64,000 nt of DNA, taken from NCBI GenBank assembly GCA_052161645.1, contig CP197414.1; one strand, written 5' to 3'. Positions 54,659-63,830 of the stretch are shown piece by piece. The first letter of the stretch is position 1. Each line of letters begins with the position of its first letter. The position numbers and the translations under genes were made by a program. The notes under the pieces are model-generated. The model was not told the origin of the DNA. It searched no databases and saw only the letters and a list, made by a program, of their open reading frames with translations. Origin of the DNA: Laterigemmans sp052161645 (lineage in GTDB: Bacteria; Planctomycetota; Planctomycetia; Pirellulales; Pirellulaceae).

Positions 54659-55589
54659 TCGCCGGCCACAGCCGCTGGCCTGTTTCGGTGAGTAGTTCGA
54701 CGGCCGGGTGACGCAGTTGTCGCTCGGCCGTGACGGCAAAGAAGGCTTCGCGAATTTCCTCGCTCTGTCCCACGCAGTGAACGGAATATTGCTGAGAGAC
54801 TTGTTCGGCGATCACCGAGGGAGCTGGAAAGATGCCGGCACCCGCTTCGCCGAAGACCTTCATCAGTGCCGTGTCGGAGAATTCGTGAGCGATTTTGGGA
54901 GAAATTTCCAACCGTTCGAAATAGCCGTCAAGTTGGCGACGGAGCGCCGATTTGGGGCCTGGCAGCAGCAGCGTGGCCGAGCCCAGTAGTTGTTCCAGCT
55001 CGGGAGCTGCGGAGGGCTGAGCATAGCCCAACCCCTCGAGCACCGTGCCGGCGGCAAAAAAACTGGTGCCCGATTCGACCAGCTGGTGATTGAACACGCG
55101 TTTGCCGCTGCTAGGGTGGCCAGCCGTATCGGAGAGCACCACGTCGAGCTGGTGGGAAACCAGTTGGTCGAGCAGGTCGACCGCCAAACCTTCACTGCAC
55201 TGCAAGCGGACCGCCGGTTGCATGTCAAACAAAGGAGTCAGCAGTCGTTGGACAATTAGTTTCGGCACGGCATCGACAACTCCGACGCGCAGCATCAGTG
55301 AACCCTCTGGTAAACGACCGCTGAGCGCTTCGGCCATTTCGCTACCGAGGCCGAAAATTTGCTCGGCGTATTGCAGCACCAGCCGGCCGGCATCGGTTAG
55401 TTCCAGGCGTCGGCCACGGGGAATGAGCAATTCGTGCCCGCAGCTTTTCTCCAGTTTGCGAATTTGCGAGCTAACAGTGGGGCTAGTTAAATGGAGCTGC
55501 CGGGCTGCCTCACCGACAGTGCCCGACTTGGCCACCATCCAAAAATAGAGCAGGTGCTGGTAGTTCAGCCAATCGAGGGGGCGGTTCAT
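54639..55589 (-). CDS. LysR family regulator (NhaR-like)
   Basis: A 316-residue transcription regulator. WLNYQHLLYFWMVAKSGTVG followed by EAARQLHLTSPTVSSQIRKL (residues 7-46) is the winged helix-turn-helix and is very close to NhaR, including the Asn-Tyr-His-His-Leu-Tyr-Phe-like opening. The co-inducer domain follows (LRVGVVDAVPKLIVQRLLTP, LDVVLSDTAGHP). NhaR proteins sense sodium in enterobacteria, but the signal here is unknown. It is transcribed divergently from the ABC exporter operon across a 300-bp spacer containing a CAACCGGTTG palindrome, so that operon is a possible target. Confidence 0.9.
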   Translation of the reverse strand: MNRPLDWLNYQHLLYFWMVAKSGTVGEAARQLHLTSPTVSSQIRKLEKSCGHELLIPRGRRLELTDAGRLVLQYAEQIFGLGSEMAEALSGRLPEGSLMLRVGVVDAVPKLIVQRLLTPLFDMQPAVRLQCSEGLAVDLLDQLVSHQLDVVLSDTAGHPSSGKRVFNHQLVESGTSFFAAGTVLEGLGYAQPSAAPELEQLLGSATLLLPGPKSALRRQLDGYFERLEISPKIAHEFSDTALMKVFGEAGAGIFPAPSVIAEQVSQQYSVHCVGQSEEIREAFFAVTAERQLRHPAVELLTETGQRLWPAISDSAG

Positions 55590-55701
55590 CGATAGTGGAC
55601 CAAATTTGAGTCGGTTTTATCCCGCAGGAAGGTGGTTTTAGCAGGTGATCAGGCAATTGTTAGATAAAACCTTACGTTAAGCAAGAAAAATTAGGTTTAG
55701 T

Positions 55702-55725
55702 CAACCGGTTGGTGCAACCTATAAT
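55702..55725 (+). promoter_or_regulatory. Candidate promoter and operator for the exporter operon
   Basis: TATAAT at 55720-55725 is a good -10 box, but no good -35 box lies at the right distance. A 10-bp palindrome CAACCGGTTG (55702-55711) is just upstream and could bind a regulator such as the divergent LysR protein. Further downstream (about 55769-55830), GATAGAGTTATCTGGGCT-like repeats occur without clear meaning. Confidence 0.35.
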
Positions 55726-55893
55726 TGTCATAACGGCGAGAACCAGGGTGGAGTTTGGCGGTTGCCTAAGCTGATAGAGTTATATGGGCTGATAGAGCTA
55801 TCTGAGCGGGTAGAGTTATCTGGGCTGTTTGAGTAGCAAGAGCACCATTCACCACACGTGGGGCATGGCGAGCGTGAAGCAGGAGATGCTGCG

Positions 55894-58071
55894 ATGAATA
55901 ACAACGGGGCGGAACAGGCGATAGCGTTGGTGCAGAAGCTGGCGGACCATCATGGGGTGCGCGTAGACAGCTCGGAGGTGAGTCGTTGGTTGCCGGTGAC
56001 GCCACCTCGGACTCAAGACGAGTTGTTGGCTTGGCTAGTCTCGAGCGGCAGTCGGTTGGGCATCCGCGTGGGGTACGCGGATTGCCGATTTGCTGATGTG
56101 TTGGCATTTGCCAAGCAGGGCATACCGGTTGCGTTGCGGATCGTTAATGATCGACGGGGGCCCTCGAATCCGACAGCCGACTGGGAGTCGGTCGATGGGT
56201 ACAGTTGGGTGTTGGTGCGGGGTTATTCTTGGTGGAGTGGGTTTCGGGTGGACGATGTGGGCGGGGACAGGTTGTCTCGGACCATCGGACGCCGCAACTT
56301 CAAGCGAATGGTTGGATTGGATCTGCATCCGCGTGTCCGTGGTTTGATCGCCCAGCCTTTGAGTGCGGAAGTAATCCCAGCTTCCGGCAGTCATGCAACC
56401 GGAAAACCATTGACGCGATTGATGCGGTTATTGCAGCCGGACTCGCGAGACATTTGGGCGATGGTTGTGTTCGCTCTGATCGTGGGTGTCTTGACCTTGG
56501 CGGCACCGCTGGCTGTGGAGGCTTTGGTCAACACGGTGGCCTTTGGGCGGTACGTGCAACCGGTGTTGATTTTGTCGTTGATGCTGTTCATCTTCCTCGG
56601 GTTTGCGGCGATTTTGCAGTTATTGCTGGCGATCATCGCGGAAATGTTGCAGCGGCGGTTATTCGTGCGAATCTCTGAGGATTTGGGGTATCGATTACCG
56701 CGAGTTTCGGCCGCTTCGTATGACGGTAAATACGCTCCCGAGTTGGTCAACCGATTTTTGGACGTGGCGAACATTCAAAAGGCCACTGCGTCGTTGCTAT
56801 TGGACGCGGTGAGTTTGGTGGTGGCGGCTTTGGTCGGCATGGCGGTGCTCGGTTTTTACCACACCTTCCTGTTGGGTTTTGACATTGTGATGCTGTCGCT
56901 GATGGCCTTCACGATTTTCGTGTTGGGCCGGGGGGCGATCGACACAGCCAACCAGGAATCGAAGAAAAAGTATTACTTGACCTCTTGGTTGCAAGATTTG
57001 GTCCGTTGTCCGACCGCCTTTGCGCTGCATGGTGGCCAGCGATTTGCTCTGGAACGGACTGACAAGATGGTGATCGATTACTTGGATCTCCGCCGTCAGC
57101 ACTTTAGGATTTTGGTGCGGCAGATTAGTTTCTCTCTGTTGATGTATGCGGTCTGCCTAACCGTGCTGTTGGGCTTGGGTGGCTGGTTGGTCATCATCGG
57201 GGAAATTACTTTGGGTCAGCTGGTGGCGGCGGAATTGATCGTCGGCGTGGTGGTCGGGGCGTTTGCCAAGATGGGCAAGCACATGGAGAGTTTTTACGAC
57301 CTGATGGCTTCGGTCGACAAAGTGGGGGTATTGCTCGATTTGCCCACCGAAGTCGTCGGAGGACCGTTGCAGATCGATGGTGCGGAAGCGGCCCGGGTAC
57401 GCTTGCGTGAGTTGAATGTGGACGCCGGCGGCAAGCGGGTGGTCAAGAATTTTTCGGGAGATGCGACGCAAGCTGGACTAACTGTCATTGCCGGACCGCC
57501 GGCGAGCGGAAAAAGTACTTTGATTGAAGTGCTGTCGGTCCGCCGCGTCGCCGCTGGGGGAGATATCGTTATCGATGGCAATTCGCTCAGCCAACTGGAC
57601 AGCGAGACGCTGCGGTATCAGATTGGTCTGGCTCGCGATATCGAGGTGTTTTCCGGGACATTATCGGAAAATGTCCACATTTTCCGACCGAACATTCGGC
57701 TCAGCGATGTGCGGGACGCGTTGGAAGTCGTGGGGCTGACCACCGAAATTCGCAACCTGCCGGACGGGTTGGATACACCGTTGTCGACAACCGGTTCTCC
57801 GTTATCTCGTGATCAAACTTTGCGGCTGATGATAGCGCGAGCCATTGTCGGTAGGCCCAGGTTATTATTAGTGGATGGAACGTTGGACGGGTTGGCCGAT
57901 GGCTCCTTGGAAAAGGTGCTCGCCGGACTGACTCAACGCCCCCAACCGTGGACCCTGGTGGTCGCATCGGGGCGGCAAGCTGTGAGAGCACGCGCCGATG
58001 TGGTGTGGTGGTTGGGGAAAGAGGAAGTTGCACCCACGGTGGGTGGTCAAGGCAATCAGTCAGCGGAATAG
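55894..58071 (+). CDS. ABC exporter (type I secretion-like) with degenerate ATPase motifs
   Basis: A 725-residue fused exporter. The ATG at 55894 has AGGAG nine bases upstream; the earlier ATG at 55858 does not. Residues 1-150 resemble a C39-like domain without a visible catalytic Cys. Six membrane segments lie at about residues 190-450. The nucleotide-binding domain has an intact Walker A, GPPASGKST (about 533). Four other motifs deviate: the Q-loop Gln is Arg (GLARDIEVFSGT), the signature is LSRDQ rather than LSGGQ, Walker B reads LLLVDGTLDG with Gly in place of the catalytic Glu, and the H-loop reads VVASGRQ without His. Followed by HlyD and TolC-like genes. Confidence 0.9.
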   Translation: MNNNGAEQAIALVQKLADHHGVRVDSSEVSRWLPVTPPRTQDELLAWLVSSGSRLGIRVGYADCRFADVLAFAKQGIPVALRIVNDRRGPSNPTADWESVDGYSWVLVRGYSWWSGFRVDDVGGDRLSRTIGRRNFKRMVGLDLHPRVRGLIAQPLSAEVIPASGSHATGKPLTRLMRLLQPDSRDIWAMVVFALIVGVLTLAAPLAVEALVNTVAFGRYVQPVLILSLMLFIFLGFAAILQLLLAIIAEMLQRRLFVRISEDLGYRLPRVSAASYDGKYAPELVNRFLDVANIQKATASLLLDAVSLVVAALVGMAVLGFYHTFLLGFDIVMLSLMAFTIFVLGRGAIDTANQESKKKYYLTSWLQDLVRCPTAFALHGGQRFALERTDKMVIDYLDLRRQHFRILVRQISFSLLMYAVCLTVLLGLGGWLVIIGEITLGQLVAAELIVGVVVGAFAKMGKHMESFYDLMASVDKVGVLLDLPTEVVGGPLQIDGAEAARVRLRELNVDAGGKRVVKNFSGDATQAGLTVIAGPPASGKSTLIEVLSVRRVAAGGDIVIDGNSLSQLDSETLRYQIGLARDIEVFSGTLSENVHIFRPNIRLSDVRDALEVVGLTTEIRNLPDGLDTPLSTTGSPLSRDQTLRLMIARAIVGRPRLLLVDGTLDGLADGSLEKVLAGLTQRPQPWTLVVASGRQAVRARADVVWWLGKEEVAPTVGGQGNQSAE

Positions 58072-58084
58072 GTAAATAGTCAGA

Positions 58085-59539
58085 ATGAGTGAATCGAACC
58101 TGTTTGAATCGCGACATTCGAGCACTCCGGTATCTCTAGATGAGACGCTGGAAGCGCCTACTCGCGTGACTCAACTTGAAACAGAGCAAGCTGGCAACCC
58201 GAGGCTGGTGGACATTACTCCCGCCAAGCCGCTGATATGTGCAGCGCGGTTGGTGCATTCGACCGATCGGATTCGCAACTTTGCCGCGTTCTTACTGGCC
58301 GCGCTGGTGATTACGTTGATCGCGATGGCTTGGCTGCCTTGGCAGCAATCGGCGCGAGGCACGGGACGCGTAGTGGCATTTTCACCCGGTGAGCGGCAGC
58401 AACAGATCACGGCACCGGAAAGCGGGGTGATCTTTAACGTCCCCGAGACGTTGGTCGAAGGCAGTTTCGTAGAAGAAGGGGATTTGCTGCTTGAGATTCA
58501 GCCGTTTGCGGCCGATCTCCGCAACCAGCTCGAGTCGCAGGTATTTAATTACGAGACCAAATTACAGACGGCAAAAATTAAAGCGGAGGCTGCTCGCCGC
58601 ATGGTTTCCGATTTTTCGGAGGCCAGAGATTTTGCCGTCGAGAGCGCGCTGGAAAATGTTGAGGCGGCCAAGGCAAAATTGCGCGCCAAGGAGAAATTGC
58701 TGGTCAAGTACCGATCGAAAGTCGATCAAGCGGAGTCGAATTATCAGCGGCAAGAAGGCTTGACCCAGCAGCGAATCAAGCCCGGCGTGGAGCTGGAATA
58801 CATCCGCGTGGAGCGGGATGCGGCGAGAGCTGAGCTGGAGGCTGGTTTAGAGGATGTCAAGCAGGCCGAAGCCGAATTGGCCAGCAAACAGGCTGAACTG
58901 GAACAGAAACGTAGTGAGGCTCAGGCGAAAGTTGAGAAAGCTAAGTCTGAGGAGCAATCCGCGTTGGGCGAAATGGAAACGGTCCGGAAGGAGTTGTCCG
59001 ACATTGCAATTAAGTTGGACAAGTTGGGGCGTTTGAAGATAACGGCCCCCCGGGATGGCTACATTTTCCAGTTGCCAGCGTTTCAAGGTTCCCAAGCGGT
59101 GAAAACCGGAGATTATCTACTAACCTTCGTTCCCACTGCCGATGAATATGCTGTGGAGCTGTTGATCAACGGTAATGATATGCCATTGATAGACCCTGGC
59201 GACCATGTGCGGATGCAATTTGAAGGTTGGCCAGCGGTCCAATTTTCAGGTTGGCCCGAGATGGCCTTGGGTACCTTTGGTGGTGAAGTTGCGTTGGTCG
59301 ATCCGACCGACGATGGCACTGGTAAGTTCCGCATCATGGTGCGTCCGGATCCCACCGAAAAGTGGCCCGATCCAGCGCGACTGAGGCAGGGTGTACGAGT
59401 CAACGGTTGGGTAATGTTGCGACAAGTCTCGTTGGCTTTCGAGGTGTGGCGCCAATTGAATGGTTTCCCACCACTGCCCCCAGAACAGAAATCGGGAGGT
59501 GGCAAGGATGCCACGAAAGTACCAAAGTTACCAAAGTAA
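58085..59539 (+). CDS. HlyD-family membrane fusion protein
   Basis: A 484-residue periplasmic adaptor. After a soluble N-terminus, residues 61-85 (IRNFAAFLLAALVITLIAM) cross the inner membrane. The lipoyl-like halves are ITAPESGVIFNVPETLVEG and LKITAPRDGYIFQLPAFQGS. Between them runs a long coiled coil (about residues 140-310, rich in Ala, Glu and Lys, such as KQAEAELASKQAELEQKRSE). The C-terminal beta domain includes LIDPGDHVRMQFEGWPAVQF. It would bridge the ABC protein 13 bp upstream to the TolC-like protein, whose gene starts 32 bp before this one ends. Confidence 0.93.
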   Translation: MSESNLFESRHSSTPVSLDETLEAPTRVTQLETEQAGNPRLVDITPAKPLICAARLVHSTDRIRNFAAFLLAALVITLIAMAWLPWQQSARGTGRVVAFSPGERQQQITAPESGVIFNVPETLVEGSFVEEGDLLLEIQPFAADLRNQLESQVFNYETKLQTAKIKAEAARRMVSDFSEARDFAVESALENVEAAKAKLRAKEKLLVKYRSKVDQAESNYQRQEGLTQQRIKPGVELEYIRVERDAARAELEAGLEDVKQAEAELASKQAELEQKRSEAQAKVEKAKSEEQSALGEMETVRKELSDIAIKLDKLGRLKITAPRDGYIFQLPAFQGSQAVKTGDYLLTFVPTADEYAVELLINGNDMPLIDPGDHVRMQFEGWPAVQFSGWPEMALGTFGGEVALVDPTDDGTGKFRIMVRPDPTEKWPDPARLRQGVRVNGWVMLRQVSLAFEVWRQLNGFPPLPPEQKSGGGKDATKVPKLPK

Positions 59540-61505
59540 TCGCTCCAGCTTGATCGCCTCCGGCTACTTCCTGCCGCGAGGCTGGAGAGGGTGTCTGTTG
59601 GCAGCGGCGGTCGTGTTTGTTGGCGGCTGTCAAACTAGCCCCTCGGCCAATATTGGGAACAGGGGCGATGCCGGTGTGGTTGGCAATGCCGGTGTGGTTG
59701 GCAATGCTGGTGTGGTTGGCAATGCTGGTGTGGTTGGCAATGCTGCGAACGAGCGAAACGCTGCTCCGGCGGCGGTTGCTCCGGCGGGATTTACGCAACC
59801 CACATTTGAGCAACCAGTAAAGCCACAACCGACCACGGTTGCCCGACCGGTGGTGGGCCCGCCAGCCGTTCCGCAAGCGGTCGCTGACGCTGGTCAAACT
59901 AGCGCCGGCCAAATTAGCGCTGGCCAAACTGCTGGCCCTGTTGCTTTGGTCGCTGCTCAGGACGGAGAAGTGTTGCCACCGGCGGTTCGGCTGGCACCGG
60001 AAATCGAAGGCGCTCCCAACTCGGCAGCGACAACCGAGGCGTTGCCCGGTGCGGCTGGTGGTGCTCGTGACAACTCCACTGCCGACGTTGCGAAGGATGG
60101 CGGTGCCAACGACGGTGCTACGGATGATGCTGCGGAGGGAACGCGTGGCGGAGGCCGCGAGCCGGTGCGGAGCGTGACACCGTTGGCTCTGGAAGATGTT
60201 GTCTTATCGACGCGGGTGACTTTTCCGGCGATTCGTCAAGCGATAGCGTTGCGGGACGAAACGGGAGGCAATGTGATTGCCGCGCTGGGCAGTTTTGACG
60301 ATGTTTTAGAAGGGCAGACGCTGAATCAGCCTTTGGGCTTCTACGAAAACTATCGGCACGGCGTGGCGCTTAAGCGCCCGTTGGTTTCCGGCGGTTACAT
60401 GTATGGTGGTTACCGCTTGGGTGATGGGATTTTCGAACCTTGGTATAAAGAGCGGGAGACCGATGAGGCGGGCGAGTTCAAACTGGGGTTTGACATTCCG
60501 TTGTTGCAAAACCGAGCGATTGACAAGCGGCGAGCCGAGTTGCAGATGGCCAGGCTGCGGCGGGGGCAAGCGGAGCCGGAGATTCTCCGCGAAGTGCTCG
60601 ATGTGCAAGCGGCGGCGGTCGATGCTTACTGGCAATGGGTGGCTGCTGGGCGGAACGTCGAGATCCAGCAAGCGTTGCTCGATTTAGGTTTGCTCCGCGG
60701 CGAGTTGATTGATGCTCAATTTGCCAGTGATGATGTGGCTCTGTTCACAAAAATCGATAATCAACGTTTGATCGCTGGTCGCCGCATCAAGTTGATCGAA
60801 GCGGAGCGGAAGTTTGGCGAAGCGGCGGTCAAGTTGTCCTTGTATCTGCGGTCGCCAACCGGCGTACAGGTGTTGCCAGATCCGTTTGCATTGCCGGGTA
60901 GTTTCCCGGAACTCCAACTCGCGGAGCTTAATGCTGAACAAATCATTTCGGTAGCGGTCAGCGGTCGGCCCGAAGTGCAGAGCTTACAGTTTGATGCCTC
61001 GGTGCTGCGGGTGGAGCTGGAACAGACGTTGAACCAGTTGCTACCGGAGTTGAATTTGGCGATGGAGGTTTCTCAAGATGTGGGGGAGCCCGCCAGTTCC
61101 TCACGCGATAAGTCCGAGGCCATCTTGGCAACGGGTGTCTACGGCTCAGTGCCTGTCCAGCGTCGTTTTGCGCGAGGTAAAGCAGCTTCTTTGCGTGCTA
61201 AGTTGGCGCAAGTCGACGCCAAGCTACAACTGACTCAAGACAAGATTGCCAACCAAGTCCGGCAGATTTTGATCACTCGGGCCGCGGCAATCGATAAGAT
61301 CGATCAAGCGAGGGAGAACCTGGATTTGGCCGAAAAAGCGTTGGAGTTGGCAGTCGTCGCGGAACGCCAGGGCGAGTTCACTTTGCCGGTGTTGAACATT
61401 TACGAAGAGTCGGTCGCGAACGCGCGATTGGAACTGGTCAATGCCCAAGCCGAGTATTGGACTCAGGTTGCCTTGCTGGTGTTGGCACAGGGGAATGAGT
61501 TGTAA
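59508..61505 (+). CDS. TolC-like outer membrane efflux lipoprotein
   Basis: A 665-residue protein from the ATG at 59508, which follows GGAGGTGGCAAGG; this start lies inside the hlyD-like gene. LLAAAVVFVGGCQTSPSAN gives a lipoprotein signal with the Cys lipobox. Residues about 48-250 are low complexity, including five GVVGNA-type hexapeptides from an 18-bp repeat and stretches rich in Ala and Pro. From about residue 250 the outer-membrane efflux (OEP) domains follow: KLGFDIPLLQNRAIDKRRAE, VDAYWQWVAAGRNVEIQQAL, ELQLAELNAEQIISVAVSGR and IDQARENLDLAEKALELAVV. It would form the outer-membrane channel of the exporter. Confidence 0.9.
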   Translation: MPRKYQSYQSNRSSLIASGYFLPRGWRGCLLAAAVVFVGGCQTSPSANIGNRGDAGVVGNAGVVGNAGVVGNAGVVGNAANERNAAPAAVAPAGFTQPTFEQPVKPQPTTVARPVVGPPAVPQAVADAGQTSAGQISAGQTAGPVALVAAQDGEVLPPAVRLAPEIEGAPNSAATTEALPGAAGGARDNSTADVAKDGGANDGATDDAAEGTRGGGREPVRSVTPLALEDVVLSTRVTFPAIRQAIALRDETGGNVIAALGSFDDVLEGQTLNQPLGFYENYRHGVALKRPLVSGGYMYGGYRLGDGIFEPWYKERETDEAGEFKLGFDIPLLQNRAIDKRRAELQMARLRRGQAEPEILREVLDVQAAAVDAYWQWVAAGRNVEIQQALLDLGLLRGELIDAQFASDDVALFTKIDNQRLIAGRRIKLIEAERKFGEAAVKLSLYLRSPTGVQVLPDPFALPGSFPELQLAELNAEQIISVAVSGRPEVQSLQFDASVLRVELEQTLNQLLPELNLAMEVSQDVGEPASSSRDKSEAILATGVYGSVPVQRRFARGKAASLRAKLAQVDAKLQLTQDKIANQVRQILITRAAAIDKIDQARENLDLAEKALELAVVAERQGEFTLPVLNIYEESVANARLELVNAQAEYWTQVALLVLAQGNEL

Positions 61506-61533
61506 GTCGCCTACAGTCGCCTTTTCGGCGGCA

Positions 61534-62685
61534 CTAGGGAAACCAACGCTTCAGCTTCAAACAGTGACGCTCCAGTACGTTCCAGCTGAGCATCGCCAAC
61601 AGCACGCTGATGGCAAACATGACGGTGGCGTACAGCAAGCTGCTTAATACGCCAGCCAGCGTCCCAGAACCGAGCCAAGTCCTCAGCCCGGCGGCTGACC
61701 ACACGCCCGCTAGCAGTGGAATCAGCGGGCTTTGGATAATGTACATGCCGTAGCTATATTTGCCTAAAAATCGCAATCCACGACCGCGAAAAAATCTGGC
61801 TAAATAGCTCTCCTTGTCGGTCGTCAGCAGCAGCACCAGACCACTGCCCCACAGCATTGCCCAGCCCGAATGCGAGATGGTCAGCAAGCGATCGTGCCGC
61901 AGTTCTAAGTAGATGCAACATGGCAGCGTGAGCATGAAGATCAGCAGTGCTGCGGTCCGCCAATTGCTGAGCCCGCGACTGTGGTGGGATAGGCCGGCAA
62001 TCGCGCCTCCTAACAGTAATCCATCAAAGCGAAAACCGCTGGCCACATCCGGTGCCACGCCGTTGTCAGAGAGCATTGCAAACAGGATGCGACCGGCAGC
62101 ACATAGCATGGCCGTCAAGGCGGCAAACAGGATCGTGCGGCGAACGCCCAGCACAAACACGCAGAGGGGCCACAGCAAGTAAAAGTGTTCCTCAACCGCT
62201 AGCGACCAAAAGTGATCGAGTGAGCCGAAGCACCACTGGTCCAACCAGGCGCAACGCATGTTGCCGAGATAGGTCCACAGATAAAACTGTTGATCGATCG
62301 CTTGCTGGAATGGATGGTCGCTCCAGAGCCAAGGAAGCACGAATAAAAACATCGTCAGCGAGGCGAAGTAGAGTGGAAATATGCGCAGCGTGCGGCGAGC
62401 TAAGAAGTTGCGAAAGTAATGAGGTTGCTGACGACTTTGCAGCAGGATGCCGGTGATCAAAAAACCGGAGAGGACAAAAAACAAGTCGACGCCGCGGTCG
62501 CCAAAATAAATCAGTTCGGCCAGCCAGCGTCCTGACCAGTGTTCGGTGGGAATGTCACGGAGAAACCGGTAGGCGGTGACAATCAGAATTGCCATCCCAC
62601 GGACTCCGTCGAGTTCCAGCAGATGGACTCCGGGTGTCCAGACAGCAGCGACTTGCGTGGGTGATTGGCCGGCTTTTTGAAGCAT
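61534..62685 (-). CDS. Acyltransferase family 3 with altered catalytic His
   Basis: A 383-residue membrane acyltransferase (OafA/YrhL type) with about ten membrane segments. LLELDGVRGMAILIVTAY is followed by Arg (codon CGG) at the position where the R-x10-H pattern has His. GVDLFFVLSGFLITGILL, LARRTLRIFPLYFASL and GSLDHFWSLAVEEHFYLLWP are all canonical. The His is thought to be essential in these enzymes, so either activity is lost or a neighbouring residue substitutes. It is convergent with the TolC-like gene, 28 bp away. It is the only acyltransferase complete in this window. Confidence 0.9.
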   Translation of the reverse strand: MLQKAGQSPTQVAAVWTPGVHLLELDGVRGMAILIVTAYRFLRDIPTEHWSGRWLAELIYFGDRGVDLFFVLSGFLITGILLQSRQQPHYFRNFLARRTLRIFPLYFASLTMFLFVLPWLWSDHPFQQAIDQQFYLWTYLGNMRCAWLDQWCFGSLDHFWSLAVEEHFYLLWPLCVFVLGVRRTILFAALTAMLCAAGRILFAMLSDNGVAPDVASGFRFDGLLLGGAIAGLSHHSRGLSNWRTAALLIFMLTLPCCIYLELRHDRLLTISHSGWAMLWGSGLVLLLTTDKESYLARFFRGRGLRFLGKYSYGMYIIQSPLIPLLAGVWSAAGLRTWLGSGTLAGVLSSLLYATVMFAISVLLAMLSWNVLERHCLKLKRWFP

Positions 62686-62771
62686 TGAAAGGGCGTCGAC
62701 AGCTGAGGAAGGCTGGTAACTGCAATTTCAAAGCCTAGCTCATGGGATGCGGCCAACGCCAAAATTCAAAT

Positions 62772-62816
62772 AGTGGAATAGGCATCCTGCAGTGGAATAG
62801 GCATCCTGCCTGTACG
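62772..62816. repeat. Two copies of a GTGGAATAGGCATCCTG element
   Basis: Two adjacent 17-bp copies, the second ending CCTGTAC. It is the reverse-oriented relative of the 30-bp repeat in 23970-24309, where the sequence reads ACAGGCTGGAAGCCTATTCCAC as one unit. Confidence 0.8.
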
Positions 62817-62915
62817 TGGATTATGCATGCTTTATGTACAGAAATGCACCTTCCTCCATTCGCTCCGCAGAGGGTATTTCTTTCAGGGACTTTCGGCGGA
62901 GCGGAAGGCGACATT

Positions 62916-63539
62916 TTAGGGAGCGACTACTAGTTGGTTTTCGACTTCGCTGACACCCGGCTCTAATTTGACCAACAGTCGTGCCATGCGTTTGTCGGAA
63001 TCGGATTTAACGAAGCCCACCAACGTAGCTCGACGACCTTCCATCTGTACGTTGACATTTGTGAAGCGAGCTTGCGCGGCGATCGAATCGAGTCGTACGT
63101 TGATGCGATTGCTGACCAAGGGGGGCGGCATGGGGGAGAGCTCGATGCCGGAGAACAAGCGAGTTCGCACGGCTCGCTGAGTTTGTTGGGTTTGTCCGAA
63201 GCCGAACAGTTGGCTCAAGCCACCGAGGCCACCGAGCCCGCCGAGACCACCGAGTCCGCCGGCGACGCCACGCCCGCCACCTGCTGCGGCGCCTCCTTGG
63301 CCGGGTGCGACTCCGCCTTCGCTTTGTCGTTCATCGGGGGCGCCTGATCTTTGCACGCTGCCTTCGCCGGAAAAAATCTCCGAGGGGTCCGGCAGGCCGC
63401 TACCGGTGCCGCCGCCGCCACCTGTTTGGCCACCCGTTTGACCACCGCCTTGAGCGCATGCGTTGCCTCCCAGCAGCAGCATTCCCAGCAAAATCGTGAG
63501 GCAGACCAGCGATTGGGGTTGGTGGGTGGCGAGTGGCAT
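62916..63539 (-). CDS. Secreted BON-like protein, glycine-rich
   Basis: A 207-residue protein from the ATG at 63539, which has AAAGGA about nine bases upstream; a longer frame to 63662 is not supported. The signal peptide is SLVCLTILLGMLLLGGNACA. The next 90 residues are rich in Gly and Gln with GLGGLGG repeats. The C-terminal third (RFTNVNVQMEGRRATLVGFV to EVENQLVVAP) is BON-like and matches the ending of the protein at 48768-49412. BON domains bind membranes or lipids, so an envelope role is possible. It is monocistronic as far as seen. Confidence 0.75.
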   Translation of the reverse strand: MPLATHQPQSLVCLTILLGMLLLGGNACAQGGGQTGGQTGGGGGTGSGLPDPSEIFSGEGSVQRSGAPDERQSEGGVAPGQGGAAAGGGRGVAGGLGGLGGLGGLGGLSQLFGFGQTQQTQRAVRTRLFSGIELSPMPPPLVSNRINVRLDSIAAQARFTNVNVQMEGRRATLVGFVKSDSDKRMARLLVKLEPGVSEVENQLVVAP

Positions 63540-63830
63540 GAGGCGTTTCCTTTGGGGGGAAAGTGACAATTTATGCGAAAGGTGACAGCCGACGAGGCGG
63601 TTTTCGGAAAACGTGTGACGGTTCGTCTGTAACCTTGGTGGCTGGCCACAGGTATGCGTCACAGCGGGACACTCCCCAATGCTTGCTTATCGAAGCTTGG
63701 GAGCGGCTGCTGGAAACAAATCGACAATGTTCCCATTGTATCAGCTCGTCGCCGTGTGACGCTTGTAACGCCATGATTTCGGCGGCAAGAAGTTCGACCG
63801 TTACTGCTTTTAACCATCAGGAATAGGAAT
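63540..63830. other. Divergent intergenic region
   Basis: About 290 bp between two divergent genes. Promoters for both should be here. Short frames on both strands show no family signature. Confidence 0.5.
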
